Shown one piece after another: positions 1-4,999 of a DNA stretch of 5,043 nt (position 1 is its first letter; each line of letters starts with the position of its first letter). Source of the DNA: Erwinia pyrifoliae DSM 12163. GTDB taxonomy: Bacteria > Pseudomonadota > Gammaproteobacteria > Enterobacterales > Enterobacteriaceae. Under the pieces are notes generated by a model that had not been told where the DNA came from, did not search any database, and was given only the letters and a program-made list of their open reading frames with translations. The position numbers and the translations under genes are program-made. The stretch spans positions 3,491,026-3,496,068 of the forward strand of contig NC_017390.1 in NCBI RefSeq assembly GCF_000026985.1, in the 5' to 3' direction.

Positions 1-266
1 TCATCCGCAATCCCGTCGAGACGCTCCTGTACCTTGCGAAAATTACCCACGATGGTGCGCAGCGTGTCCTGAGGCGTATCTCCCTCAATGCCCAGCGCTT
101 TCAGGTCTTCCGGCGTCAGATCCTTTAGCGCCACGTTGCTGGTTTTCTGCCCGCCGGCTGTCTGGCTGCTGCTTTCAGCACAGGATTTGACGCCGAGCAC
201 GATAGCGCCGGTCAGCACCAGCGGAACGGCTACTTTCACCAACAGATTCGAAGATGGCGCTTTCAT
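1..266 (-). CDS. ICE transfer protein, TIGR03752/PFL_4705-like (TraB/VirB10-like), N-terminal part
   Basis: This is the 5' end (88 complete codons) of a gene that runs off the left edge. The ATG at 266-264 overlaps the TAA stop of the preceding gene by one base (TAATG), and AGGAGAG lies about nine bases upstream. Residues 8-28 form one hydrophobic segment ending in VKSC, which would anchor the protein in the inner membrane. The stretch LTPEDLKALGIEGDTPQDTL at 50-69 is what I recall as typical of the TIGR03752 family in PFGI-1-type elements, and is the main basis of the call. By layout and gene order it corresponds to TraB/VirB10, the scaffold spanning inner and outer membranes of the type IV secretion channel. 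Only the anchor and start of the periplasmic region are visible, so the conserved C-terminal domain cannot be checked. Confidence 0.85.
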   Translation of the reverse strand, partial: MKAPSSNLLVKVAVPLVLTGAIVLGVKSCAESSSQTAGGQKTSNVALKDLTPEDLKALGIEGDTPQDTLRTIVGNFRKVQERLDGIAD

Positions 267-1129
267 TATTTCGCTCTCCTGCTGCTTTTAACCGCCGGTT
301 CGGCAATAAACGCGCTTTCCGCACGGCCCGCCGTCACCAGATACAGCACCGTGGTGTCCTCCGGCGTGCCAGAGCTGCCCAGCCAGCGGTGCTGAAAGGT
401 GGCGGTGACAAACTGCCCTTCCAGCACGCGCGGGTCGAGAATAACCTTGTCAGCGGCGCGGTTACGCACCTGCAGCGCAATAACGCTACTGCCCTGCAGG
501 CTCCAGGCCGCCATCGGCGTCACGCTCACCGCTTCGGACGGCATCAGCGTGGTGATGGCAGACGGCAGCTTCAGGGAGACGGGGCTGATACCCGGCACCG
601 CTTCCACCGTGCGCAGCGGGCCGTACATGTTCTGCGCCGCATAACGGGTCAGCACCACGGGCAGCGGGGCGTTAAGCTTTGCCGGCTTACGGCTGGCCTG
701 CGCATCATCCGAAGGTGGCTGGCGTGCGCTGCCGTCGCCGCTGACCGTCTGTTTATCACTGGCGCTGGCGTTAGCCACCTCACCGTCACAGACGATCTTT
801 ACCGGCTCGCGCGTGGCTTTGCCGGGTTCAGCGCTGACGTCGAGCAGAATGATTTCACCGTTTTCCTTGTTCTGTAGCTCAAGGCGCGTCACCGCAAACG
901 CCTCGCTGGCGGCGAGATAGACCACGCCACCGCTGCTTTGAATACGCAGCTTATTATTCAGGACGGACGGGAAGCCCACGCGCACATTTTTGTTCACAAA
1001 GACGATGCGCTCCTGACCGACCGTTAACGGGATCTGTAGTGGAATACGTTCCCACTTCATCAGCTCTACCGCCCGTGCTGCGCCTGACGTCAGCAGCAGG
1101 GCCAGCAGTATCAGTGTGATTTTTTTCAA
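266..1129 (-). CDS. ICE transfer protein, TIGR03749/PFL_4704-like (TraK/VirB9-like)
   Basis: This is a 287-residue secreted protein of the conjugative machine. Residues 1-20 form a signal peptide (KK, a leucine-rich core, then ARA before the likely cut). Two conserved-looking blocks flank a low-complexity linker rich in S, A, D and Q at about 118-150. The C-terminal part includes LTRYAAQNMYGPLRTVE near 160-176 and DPRVLEGQFVTATFQHRWLG at 232-251, which I associate with the TIGR03749 family. By secretion, size and position between the TraE-like and TraB-like genes, it is inferred to act as the periplasmic TraK/VirB9-type component contacting the outer-membrane pore. The start is TTG, with GGAG seven bases upstream. 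It overlaps the previous stop as TTGA, and no ATG is available nearby. The stop overlaps the next ATG by one base. Confidence 0.88.
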   Translation of the reverse strand: MKKITLILLALLLTSGAARAVELMKWERIPLQIPLTVGQERIVFVNKNVRVGFPSVLNNKLRIQSSGGVVYLAASEAFAVTRLELQNKENGEIILLDVSAEPGKATREPVKIVCDGEVANASASDKQTVSGDGSARQPPSDDAQASRKPAKLNAPLPVVLTRYAAQNMYGPLRTVEAVPGISPVSLKLPSAITTLMPSEAVSVTPMAAWSLQGSSVIALQVRNRAADKVILDPRVLEGQFVTATFQHRWLGSSGTPEDTTVLYLVTAGRAESAFIAEPAVKSSRRAK

Positions 1130-1785
1130 TTGAATGCTCCCGACTTTTTCTCCGCTTCCGGCAGCGGCATGGCCTCCAGCCGTTGCGGCGTGGCGGCATA
1201 GCAGTCCAGCGCCAGGCCGAAAGGATTACGCTCCGCATCGCCCTCCCAGCGCACCACCTTCAGCGGATAGCGCACCAGCGCCCGTTTCACCGGTTCGGTG
1301 TGGTAATACTCGTCGGCCGCCAGATCCAGCCGGACGATCCAGTTGTCCTGGCCGATAATGGTGACGCTGCGGCTGCTGTAGCCGCGCCGTGGGATTTCAT
1401 ACACCACGCGCACGCGGTCGCGCAGCTCGTCGCTGTTCTTACGCATCTCCGCGTCTTTGTTGAGAAAGTCCTGGCAGGACGGCGTCAGGTAGGCGCTCAT
1501 CTGCGCAATCTTCGCCGGGTAGTCCATCTCGCCATTTTTCGGCCACGCGTTGAGCTGCTGGAAGATATAAAAGGCAAAGCTGTACACCGTTGACGGCGGC
1601 ACCTCCCACCATTTACGGGTACTGCCGGAGCGCAGATCGGGCGGGTTATGGATGGTCAGCTCAGACGGCGCGCGCATCCAGCCAAGACTGGTGAATAACA
1701 GGCCGCTAAACAGCAGCACGCAGGCGATGCGCAGCGAGAAAATAGGGTTGTCGCGCGCGGTCATCCCGTTGCGAAAACGGCTCAT
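1126..1785 (-). CDS. ICE transfer protein, TIGR03746/PFL_4703-like (TraE/VirB8-like)
   Basis: This is a 219-residue bitopic inner-membrane protein. A short basic cytoplasmic tail is followed by one transmembrane segment (about 17-36) and a periplasmic domain of about 180 residues. This is the layout of TraE/VirB8 proteins, which nucleate type IV secretion assembly. The block KWWEVPPSTVYSFAFYIFQQ and the downstream NAWPKNGEMDYP region match my recollection of the TIGR03746 family. The frame is open upstream for 15 more codons (ATG at 1830). I chose the ATG at 1785 because GGAGG sits six bases before it and it makes an ATGA overlap with the stop of the preceding gene, as elsewhere in this operon. 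The longer start would lie deep inside the upstream gene. The TGA stop overlaps the TTG start of the next gene. Confidence 0.88.
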   Translation of the reverse strand: MSRFRNGMTARDNPIFSLRIACVLLFSGLLFTSLGWMRAPSELTIHNPPDLRSGSTRKWWEVPPSTVYSFAFYIFQQLNAWPKNGEMDYPAKIAQMSAYLTPSCQDFLNKDAEMRKNSDELRDRVRVVYEIPRRGYSSRSVTIIGQDNWIVRLDLAADEYYHTEPVKRALVRYPLKVVRWEGDAERNPFGLALDCYAATPQRLEAMPLPEAEKKSGAFN

Positions 1786-2156
1786 ACCTGACCTCCGCGC
1801 TTCACCGGCGCGCCGCGTTTCATCTCCCACACGCGGCTGTCGAGGATCATCGAGCGCGACAGCCGGGCGCGGCAGCGCAGCTCCTCCATGCGCTGCCAGA
1901 TATAGTTCTCCGGCTTGCCGCGCTTGTAGCCGGCAATCCAGCCGCCGCCGAGAAACACCACAACCAGCGGCGTCAGCAGCATGCAGGTGGGGAATGCCAG
2001 CCAGCCGATAAACGGCACCAGCGACAGCGGCACGGCCAGCGGAAGGCCGGCCAGAATGCCGGTAACGGCCGCCAGCAAAAACTCACCGGAGGTGAACCCT
2101 TTCCACACCACAGGGGGGTTGTTCAGTCTGTCAGGAAGAAAGTCGATGACGGCCAT
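1782..2156 (-). CDS. ICE transfer membrane protein, TIGR03750-like (TraL/VirB3-like)
   Basis: This is a 124-residue inner-membrane protein. The N-terminus carries FLPDRLNNPPVVWKGFTSGE, followed by two hydrophobic segments (about 25-47 and 50-73) and a basic cytoplasmic-looking tail with GYKRGKPENYIWQRMEE. A short N-terminal motif, a paired membrane hairpin and a charged tail form the layout of F-type TraL and VirB3, which link the pilus machinery to the assembly ATPase. TIGR03750 is the family name I would assign. The ATG at 2156 is supported by AAGGAG five bases upstream and lies nine bases after the previous stop. The stop forms an ATGA overlap with the next gene, suggesting translational coupling. 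Confidence 0.87.
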   Translation of the reverse strand: MAVIDFLPDRLNNPPVVWKGFTSGEFLLAAVTGILAGLPLAVPLSLVPFIGWLAFPTCMLLTPLVVVFLGGGWIAGYKRGKPENYIWQRMEELRCRARLSRSMILDSRVWEMKRGAPVKRGGQV

Positions 2157-2165
2157 GAAAACTCC

Positions 2166-2525
2166 TTAAATGATGTCGGCAGCTTTGGTGGCCAGATAGA
2201 TAACCAGCAGGATGAGGCCGATACCGACCACCAGATAGAGCAGAAACTCGGTCCAGGAGCCCTTGCCGCGACGGATATCATGGAAGGAAGTGATCACCGC
2301 GTGAGCCACGGCGAGAAAAGCAGCCACGCAGACCAGCAGGCCGAGCGCCAGACCGCCCATTTTGATGTAGCCCATCACGGTGTTATAGGTGCCGCCACCG
2401 CCGCCGGTGGTCGGCTGTTCAACAGAGGGCAGATCTGCCATGACCTGCCCGCCCCAGAGCAGCCCCGGCAGCAGCAGAAGCCTGGCACGTAGCAGCGCCG
2501 CACGGTATAGCGTAACGAATTTCAT
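2166..2525 (-). CDS. ICE pilin-like membrane protein, TIGR03745/PFL_4702-like
   Basis: This is a 119-residue protein with a long signal peptide (basic RAALLRAR, a leucine core, then QVMA with a likely cut after residue 30). A glycine-rich stretch with five consecutive glycines follows at 41-45, then two membrane segments at about 57-79 and 93-112 separated by a basic loop, HDIRRGKGS. A signal peptide plus two hydrophobic helices and a positive loop is the layout of VirB2/TraA-type pilins. Its place directly before the TraL-like gene is where traA stands in F. The family TIGR03745 is recognised from context and pattern; the pilin role is inference. The ATG has AAAGGA about seven bases upstream and starts 12 bases after the preceding stop. 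Confidence 0.85.
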   Translation of the reverse strand: MKFVTLYRAALLRARLLLLPGLLWGGQVMADLPSVEQPTTGGGGGTYNTVMGYIKMGGLALGLLVCVAAFLAVAHAVITSFHDIRRGKGSWTEFLLYLVVGIGLILLVIYLATKAADII

Positions 2526-2537
2526 AACGGTGTCCTT

Positions 2538-2783
2538 TCAGTGGAAGAAGAGAAACAAGGTCAGGAGGATAAGCACCACCAGACGTATCAGCAGCTCGTT
2601 GAACTGGCGGAACGTCACGGCTTTGCTGGCCAGCCCACGATAGGCCTGCACCATCGCCCAGGCGGCAAACAGCAACAGGACAATGGCCAGGGAGCCAAGA
2701 ATCAGCGTATTGAGCTGCGCGGGCGTCAGGCTGCTGCCGGTGCCGGCACTCCAGCCGGAGAGCTGGGCTGCGTTCATCGCCAT
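2538..2783 (-). CDS. ICE small membrane protein, TIGR03758/PFL_4701-like
   Basis: This is an 81-residue protein with two hydrophobic helices (about 25-46 and 62-80) joined by a short loop containing QAYRGLASKAVTFRQF. The N-terminal 24 residues are polar, and LTPAQLNTLILG leads into the first helix. It has no cleavable signal peptide. This size and pattern, between RAQPRD and TIGR03745 genes, fits the TIGR03758 family of integrative elements. Its exact role is unknown; a second pilin-like or platform subunit is possible. Two ATGs compete. The one at 2783 has GAGGAG five bases upstream and overlaps the RAQPRD gene by 10 bases. The one at 2777 would give an ATGA overlap but is 11 bases from the same site. 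I prefer the first. Confidence 0.85.
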   Translation of the reverse strand: MAMNAAQLSGWSAGTGSSLTPAQLNTLILGSLAIVLLLFAAWAMVQAYRGLASKAVTFRQFNELLIRLVVLILLTLFLFFH

Positions 2784-3094
2784 GACGGCTCCTCGCCACG
2801 GTACTGGCCGCTAACCGCAGCAGAACGAGATGAGGGCTGGGCGCGTGACGGTTCGAGGTAAGTGGAAATCCCCTGCCTGATGGTGGTGATATCGCGTGTC
2901 GCCTGCTGATAGTCGAAATAAAAGCGGGCGTCCTGATTCTGGTTGGCCACCACGCGGGCGCGGTCAAGGCTGGCCTGCACCTGGTCCAGCTGACGCATGA
3001 CCAGCGCCAGCTCGTCTTTCTCAGAGGCCTGGCACGGCATCACAGACATTGCTGACATCATCAGCAGCAAAAGAAGGGGTTTGGTGTATCGCAC
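2774..3094 (-). CDS. RAQPRD-family ICE secreted protein (TIGR01690-like)
   Basis: This is a 106-residue exported protein and the first transfer gene in this run. Residues 1-23 form a signal peptide ending near CQA; C21 could suggest a lipoprotein, but the residues before it (VMP) are a poor lipobox. The mature part is mainly helical and polar, with LVMRQLDQVQASLDRARVVA, then RFYFDYQQATRDITTIRQGI and the hallmark SRAQP at 83-87. The family motif RAQPRD appears here as RAQPSS, so its last two residues differ. Its function in transfer is not established. The start is GTG at 3094, with GGGAG eight bases upstream; that site is inside an inverted repeat (3101-3129). The stop lies inside the next gene, implying coupling. 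Confidence 0.87.
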   Translation of the reverse strand: MRYTKPLLLLLMMSAMSVMPCQASEKDELALVMRQLDQVQASLDRARVVANQNQDARFYFDYQQATRDITTIRQGISTYLEPSRAQPSSRSAAVSGQYRGEEPSWR

Positions 3095-3235
3095 AGGCGG
3101 CTCTCCCGGGTAACTGATGGTCGGGAGAGTGACGTAAAGCCGCAGGGCTTACAGCAGTAAATTGTTTATGGGTCTGCAAAAATAAAAGCGGTTAGTTGCA
3201 GGATTAGGGCAGGAGATACACCGGGGCTATAACGA
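3095..3235. other. Intergenic junction between cargo and transfer operon
   Basis: These 141 bases separate the DUF1493 gene from the first transfer gene. Apart from the 3101-3129 hairpin, they hold a 6-base inverted repeat, CTGCAA (3174-3179) and TTGCAG (3196-3201), and a weak 5-base hairpin, AAGCC (3137-3141) with GGCTT (3146-3150). I find no convincing sigma-70 promoter on the minus strand and no hairpin followed by a T-run. Read-through from the cargo pair into the transfer genes therefore cannot be excluded. Confidence 0.5.
3101..3129 (-). promoter_or_regulatory. Inverted repeat covering the ribosome binding site of the RAQPRD gene
   Basis: CTCTCCCG at 3101-3108 and CGGGAGAG at 3122-3129 are perfect 8-base inverted repeats separated by 13 bases. 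In the minus-strand transcript the GGGAG that serves the GTG start at 3094 lies in the 3' arm, so folding would sequester it. It could be a translational control hairpin or, as DNA, an operator for a transfer regulator. No U-run follows, so it is not an intrinsic terminator. The repeat is seen directly; the function is inferred. Confidence 0.5.
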
Positions 3236-3541
3236 TCAGGACTGAACATCCAGCCATTTGCCAGCTTCAGCCGAGCAGATAAGCAGATCTATGGTTATCG
3301 CAGCATGAGGGGCGCTGAGATCGTCAGGAAAGTAGCGCTGAAAGTTAATGTCTTTAGGATTGATATTGAATTGCTCTGAGTATTTAACCAACAGTTCATA
3401 GGCATCTTCGGGCAACATCCTGAAATCATCATTGAGGTCTGTTTCTCTTCTCAATACTGGCCGTTTGCCGCTGAATAATCCTGGGCCATTGTATGTTTCA
3501 ACCAGTTCAAATACGGCTTTTTCAATGTTATCTTTTACCAT
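3236..3541 (-). CDS. DUF1493-family acyl-carrier-protein-like protein
   Basis: This is a small acidic protein of 101 residues. The order of features fits DUF1493: an N-terminal helix (FELVETYNGPGLF), a charged loop (RRETDLNDDFRMLPEDAYEL at 31-50), a helix (KYSEQFNI) and a conserved-looking RYFPDD at 69-74. DUF1493 is regarded as related to acyl carrier proteins. In a carrier the loop would present Asp-Ser-Leu with the serine carrying phosphopantetheine; here the matching place reads D46-A47-Y48, so the attachment serine is absent. It is thus more likely a binding or regulatory protein than a working carrier. Its ATG lies inside the end of the STM2901-like gene (7-base overlap) with AAGGA about nine bases upstream, so the two are co-expressed. 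The function is unknown; a partner or immunity role is speculation. Confidence 0.75.
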   Translation of the reverse strand: MVKDNIEKAVFELVETYNGPGLFSGKRPVLRRETDLNDDFRMLPEDAYELLVKYSEQFNINPKDINFQRYFPDDLSAPHAAITIDLLICSAEAGKWLDVQS

Positions 3542-3999
3542 ACCTTGTCTTCCTTTTTGGCTATCCTGTTGTATTTATTCATTGTTTTCCACATAATCAG
3601 ACTAATATCTGACGCCACGATTGCCCAGCCAACAACAGGAACCATTCTGCCTATCGCCGCTGCCAGATTGTTAGTAGTGCGAACTTTAACTTTAAAGGGG
3701 TTTGGTCCTCCGACCAGAGTGGGGATCGGACGAGGCAGGGTAAAATCTTTAATATATTTTCTCGCCCACAGTGAGGCGCGGGAAGTGCCAAATGTGGCAC
3801 CGCCAAGTTTGCCAGGCACATAAATATTGTTATCGCCTGCCAGTAACAATGCCGCTGCGGCAAGATTGGTTGGCGAAGAGACTGGACCGACGAAATGCTC
3901 CGCTGTTGTATCCACGGCTATCCAGAAGAAGAGTTCACCGGGAGAAAGGTTAGAGAATCCTCCATAGAAATAGCCATTAATTTGCTCTGTGGTATCCAT
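3535..3999 (-). CDS. STM2901-family-like protein with hydrophobic C-terminal segment
   Basis: This is a 154-residue protein of unknown function. It recalls the Salmonella STM2901 family in its N-terminal SNLSPGELFFWI, a central GGATFGTSRASLWARKYIKD, the IPTLVGG segment at 92-98, and an ending built from GRMVPVVGWAIVASDIS and KYNRIAKKEDKVW. Residues 45-54 are alanine/leucine-rich, and 113-137 could span or insert into a membrane. The VPVVGWAIVASD pattern also occurs in linker regions of polymorphic toxins and Rhs-type proteins, so a toxin-related origin is possible, but no catalytic domain can be seen. The ATG has AAGGGG six bases upstream. The gene overlaps the DUF1493 gene and is read as a pair with it. 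Base composition is poorer in G/C than the transfer genes, in line with acquired cargo. The family name is from memory. Confidence 0.7.
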   Translation of the reverse strand: MDTTEQINGYFYGGFSNLSPGELFFWIAVDTTAEHFVGPVSSPTNLAAAALLLAGDNNIYVPGKLGGATFGTSRASLWARKYIKDFTLPRPIPTLVGGPNPFKVKVRTTNNLAAAIGRMVPVVGWAIVASDISLIMWKTMNKYNRIAKKEDKVW

Positions 4000-4009
4000 C
4001 TGTTACCCC

Positions 4010-4066
4010 TTAAATTACCGGTTTATCATTACCTTGCAAACTAATAACCATTTCTTCATTCTCTGG
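4010..4066 (-). pseudogene. Possible 3' remnant of a lost upstream gene
   Basis: On the minus strand, 18 sense codons run from just after a TGA at 4069-4067 to a TAA at 4012-4010 and spell an ending like EEMVISLQGNDKPVI. The TAA merges with the AAGGGG ribosome binding site of the STM2901-like gene, ten bases before its ATG. This is the spacing expected for a coupled upstream gene. The adjacent frame further upstream (about 4068-4154) is also open and ends at a TGA where a one-base shift would join the two. This may be the tail of a decayed operon member. It overlaps the candidate promoter and could equally be chance. Confidence 0.25.
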
Positions 4067-4070
4067 TCAA
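4041..4070 (-). promoter_or_regulatory. Candidate sigma-70 promoter for the STM2901-like/DUF1493 pair
   Basis: On the minus strand, TTGACC (4070-4065, five of six consensus bases) and TATTAG (4046-4041, four of six) are separated by 18 bases. Transcription would begin near 4034, leaving a leader of about 35 bases before the ATG at 3999. No competing promoter was seen closer to the gene. Sequence match only. Confidence 0.4.
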
Positions 4071-4295
4071 GGACAACATTCCTAATATGAGTGGGCAGGA
4101 GATGTTTAAACAGATTAATGTTCCATCTACGCTTGAGAGTGCAGGATGATGATCTTATTCGTTAAGCTTTTGCTTTCAATCACTACTGACCAGCTCATAA
4201 AAAGAATCCTCCGCCAACAAAAATGCTTTCAGCAACACTTTTATGGTGATTGTAGGATTATGTTGGGTTTTTTCACTTTTTAGTCCGGAGGCACT

Positions 4296-4445
4296 ATGAA
4301 TGTGTCAAGTATGTATATACTCAGTTTAAATGCGGCATATCAGAAAAGTTGAATGGATGATTATGACCATCAGCAACAAAATCATAGCTGTCGGCCATCA
4401 GAATTACTTAATTTTTTTTGCCAGCATGAAATAGCCGGTTCTTAA
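4296..4445 (+). other. Small reading frame with strong binding site and one in-frame TGA
   Basis: ATG at 4296 follows GGAGG with four bases between, the best ribosome binding site in the intergenic region. It encodes 18 residues (MNVSSMYILSLNAAYQKS) to a TGA at 4350-4352. The very next codon, in the same frame, is ATG, and the frame then continues for 30 residues to a TAA at 4443-4445, 23 bases before the nuclease-like gene. It could be a leader peptide, a small gene broken by a nonsense mutation, or chance. No family is recognised. Confidence 0.25.
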
Positions 4446-4446
4446 T
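4418..4446 (+). promoter_or_regulatory. Candidate sigma-70 promoter for the nuclease-like gene
   Basis: TTGCCA (4418-4423, five of six consensus bases) and CTTAAT (4441-4446, four of six) stand exactly 17 bases apart. The predicted start near 4453 leaves a short leader that contains AGAGGA ahead of the ATG at 4469. Sequence match only. Confidence 0.4.
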
Positions 4447-4468
4447 CATATTTTTAGAGGAAATACTG

Positions 4469-4999
4469 ATGGAAGAAAAACTTAGAAACGTTTTTGAAGA
4501 CTCCTTTCGTATTTTTTTAGAACGGGAATGTGAAAATATATGCAGTGGAGTGAGCGAGAGGAACCTATGTGCCAGACTGGCTTGTATTCTTGAAATTGAA
4601 TCACACAAGTCTGGCTTTCCGGAAAATTACGTTGCTGATGTGGAATACAACAGAATGCAGGGTGGTAATATAAAAACCATAATTAATGGAAATCCAGAAA
4701 CAATAAAAATTACTTGCGATCTAATTCTTCATTCAAGAGGTAAGCAAGGGGAGAATGATAACCTCATTGCTATTGAAATGAAAAAGAAAGGACGTCGTGA
4801 AGAAGAAAGCGAGAGTGACAGAAAGCGACTAATTGCAATTACCAGAAAATCTTTTGATGAAATTTGGGCATTGGATGAACTCTCGCTTGAACACGTTTGT
4901 GGTTATAAACTCGGCTACTTTATCGAAATTGACAATATAAGTAGAAACTGCAAAATCACAGAATTTATAAACGGGGAAGAAAAAGAGCCTGTAATTTAA
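4469..4999 (+). CDS. Uncharacterised protein with PD-(D/E)XK nuclease-like pattern
   Basis: This is a 176-residue, lysine- and glutamate-rich soluble protein from an AT-rich gene. Motifs in order: an N-terminal helical part; SERNLCARLACILE at 29-42; DVEYNR at 57-62; CDLILHSRG at 83-91; LIAIEMKKK at 99-107; DRKRLIAIT at 117-125; and GYKLGYFIEI at 145-154. The aspartate D84 at the start of one hydrophobic strand and E103-M-K105 at the end of the next fit the D...(D/E)-x-K active site of the PD-(D/E)XK fold. E42 or E59 could be a further acidic ligand. Small proteins with this 'N/SER...EYNR...D-I-hydrophobic...IE-x-KK' order are, as I recall, common hypothetical proteins in mobile and defence regions. 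The ATG has AGAGGA seven bases upstream. No methyltransferase or helicase partner is in view, so DNA cleavage or defence is inference. Confidence 0.7.
   Translation: MEEKLRNVFEDSFRIFLERECENICSGVSERNLCARLACILEIESHKSGFPENYVADVEYNRMQGGNIKTIINGNPETIKITCDLILHSRGKQGENDNLIAIEMKKKGRREEESESDRKRLIAITRKSFDEIWALDELSLEHVCGYKLGYFIEIDNISRNCKITEFINGEEKEPVI

Larger units (their letters stand above)
4000..4468. other. AT-rich divergent intergenic region with only tiny or broken reading frames
   Basis: These 469 bases lie between two divergent genes. On the plus strand a chain of very short frames is present: 4087-4149 (20 codons), 4146-4283 (45 codons, ATGA overlap with the previous one, weak binding site), and 4296-4352 followed in the same frame by 4353-4445. 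On the minus strand there is the possible remnant at 4010-4066. None resembles a protein family I know. A run of eight T at 4412-4419 has no strong hairpin before it. Besides the two candidate promoters I see no RNA gene, insertion-sequence end or attachment site. Confidence 0.5.

Noticed and set aside
254..877. Long plus-strand open frame of 207 codons opposite the TIGR03749-like gene
   Set aside because: It lies antisense to a well-supported secreted protein gene and its translation is rich in arginine and histidine, typical of a GC-rich shadow frame.
1786..1830. Upstream start for the TIGR03746-like gene, adding 15 residues
   Set aside because: The extension lies wholly inside the previous gene, while the ATG at 1785 has GGAGG at good spacing and an ATGA overlap.
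2386..2412. GCC/GGC-type triplet repeat
   Set aside because: It encodes the glycine run in the pilin-like protein and is explained by coding sequence.
2419..2967. Minus-strand open frame of 182 codons across three transfer genes
   Set aside because: It runs in another frame of the same strand through three genes with clear signal peptides, membrane segments and ribosome binding sites; its translation looks like low-complexity shadow.
4146..4283. Plus-strand 45-codon frame in the intergenic region
   Set aside because: The binding site is weak and the translation matches nothing I recognise; random AT-rich sequence can yield a frame of this length. It is listed only in the description of the gap.
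4403..4420. Possible intrinsic terminator at the eight-T run
   Set aside because: The preceding bases form only a weak four-base AT stem, too unstable for a terminator.
4408..4608. Minus-strand open frame of 66 codons at the start of the nuclease-like gene
   Set aside because: It is serine-rich, antisense to the motif-bearing plus-strand gene, and has no motif of its own.
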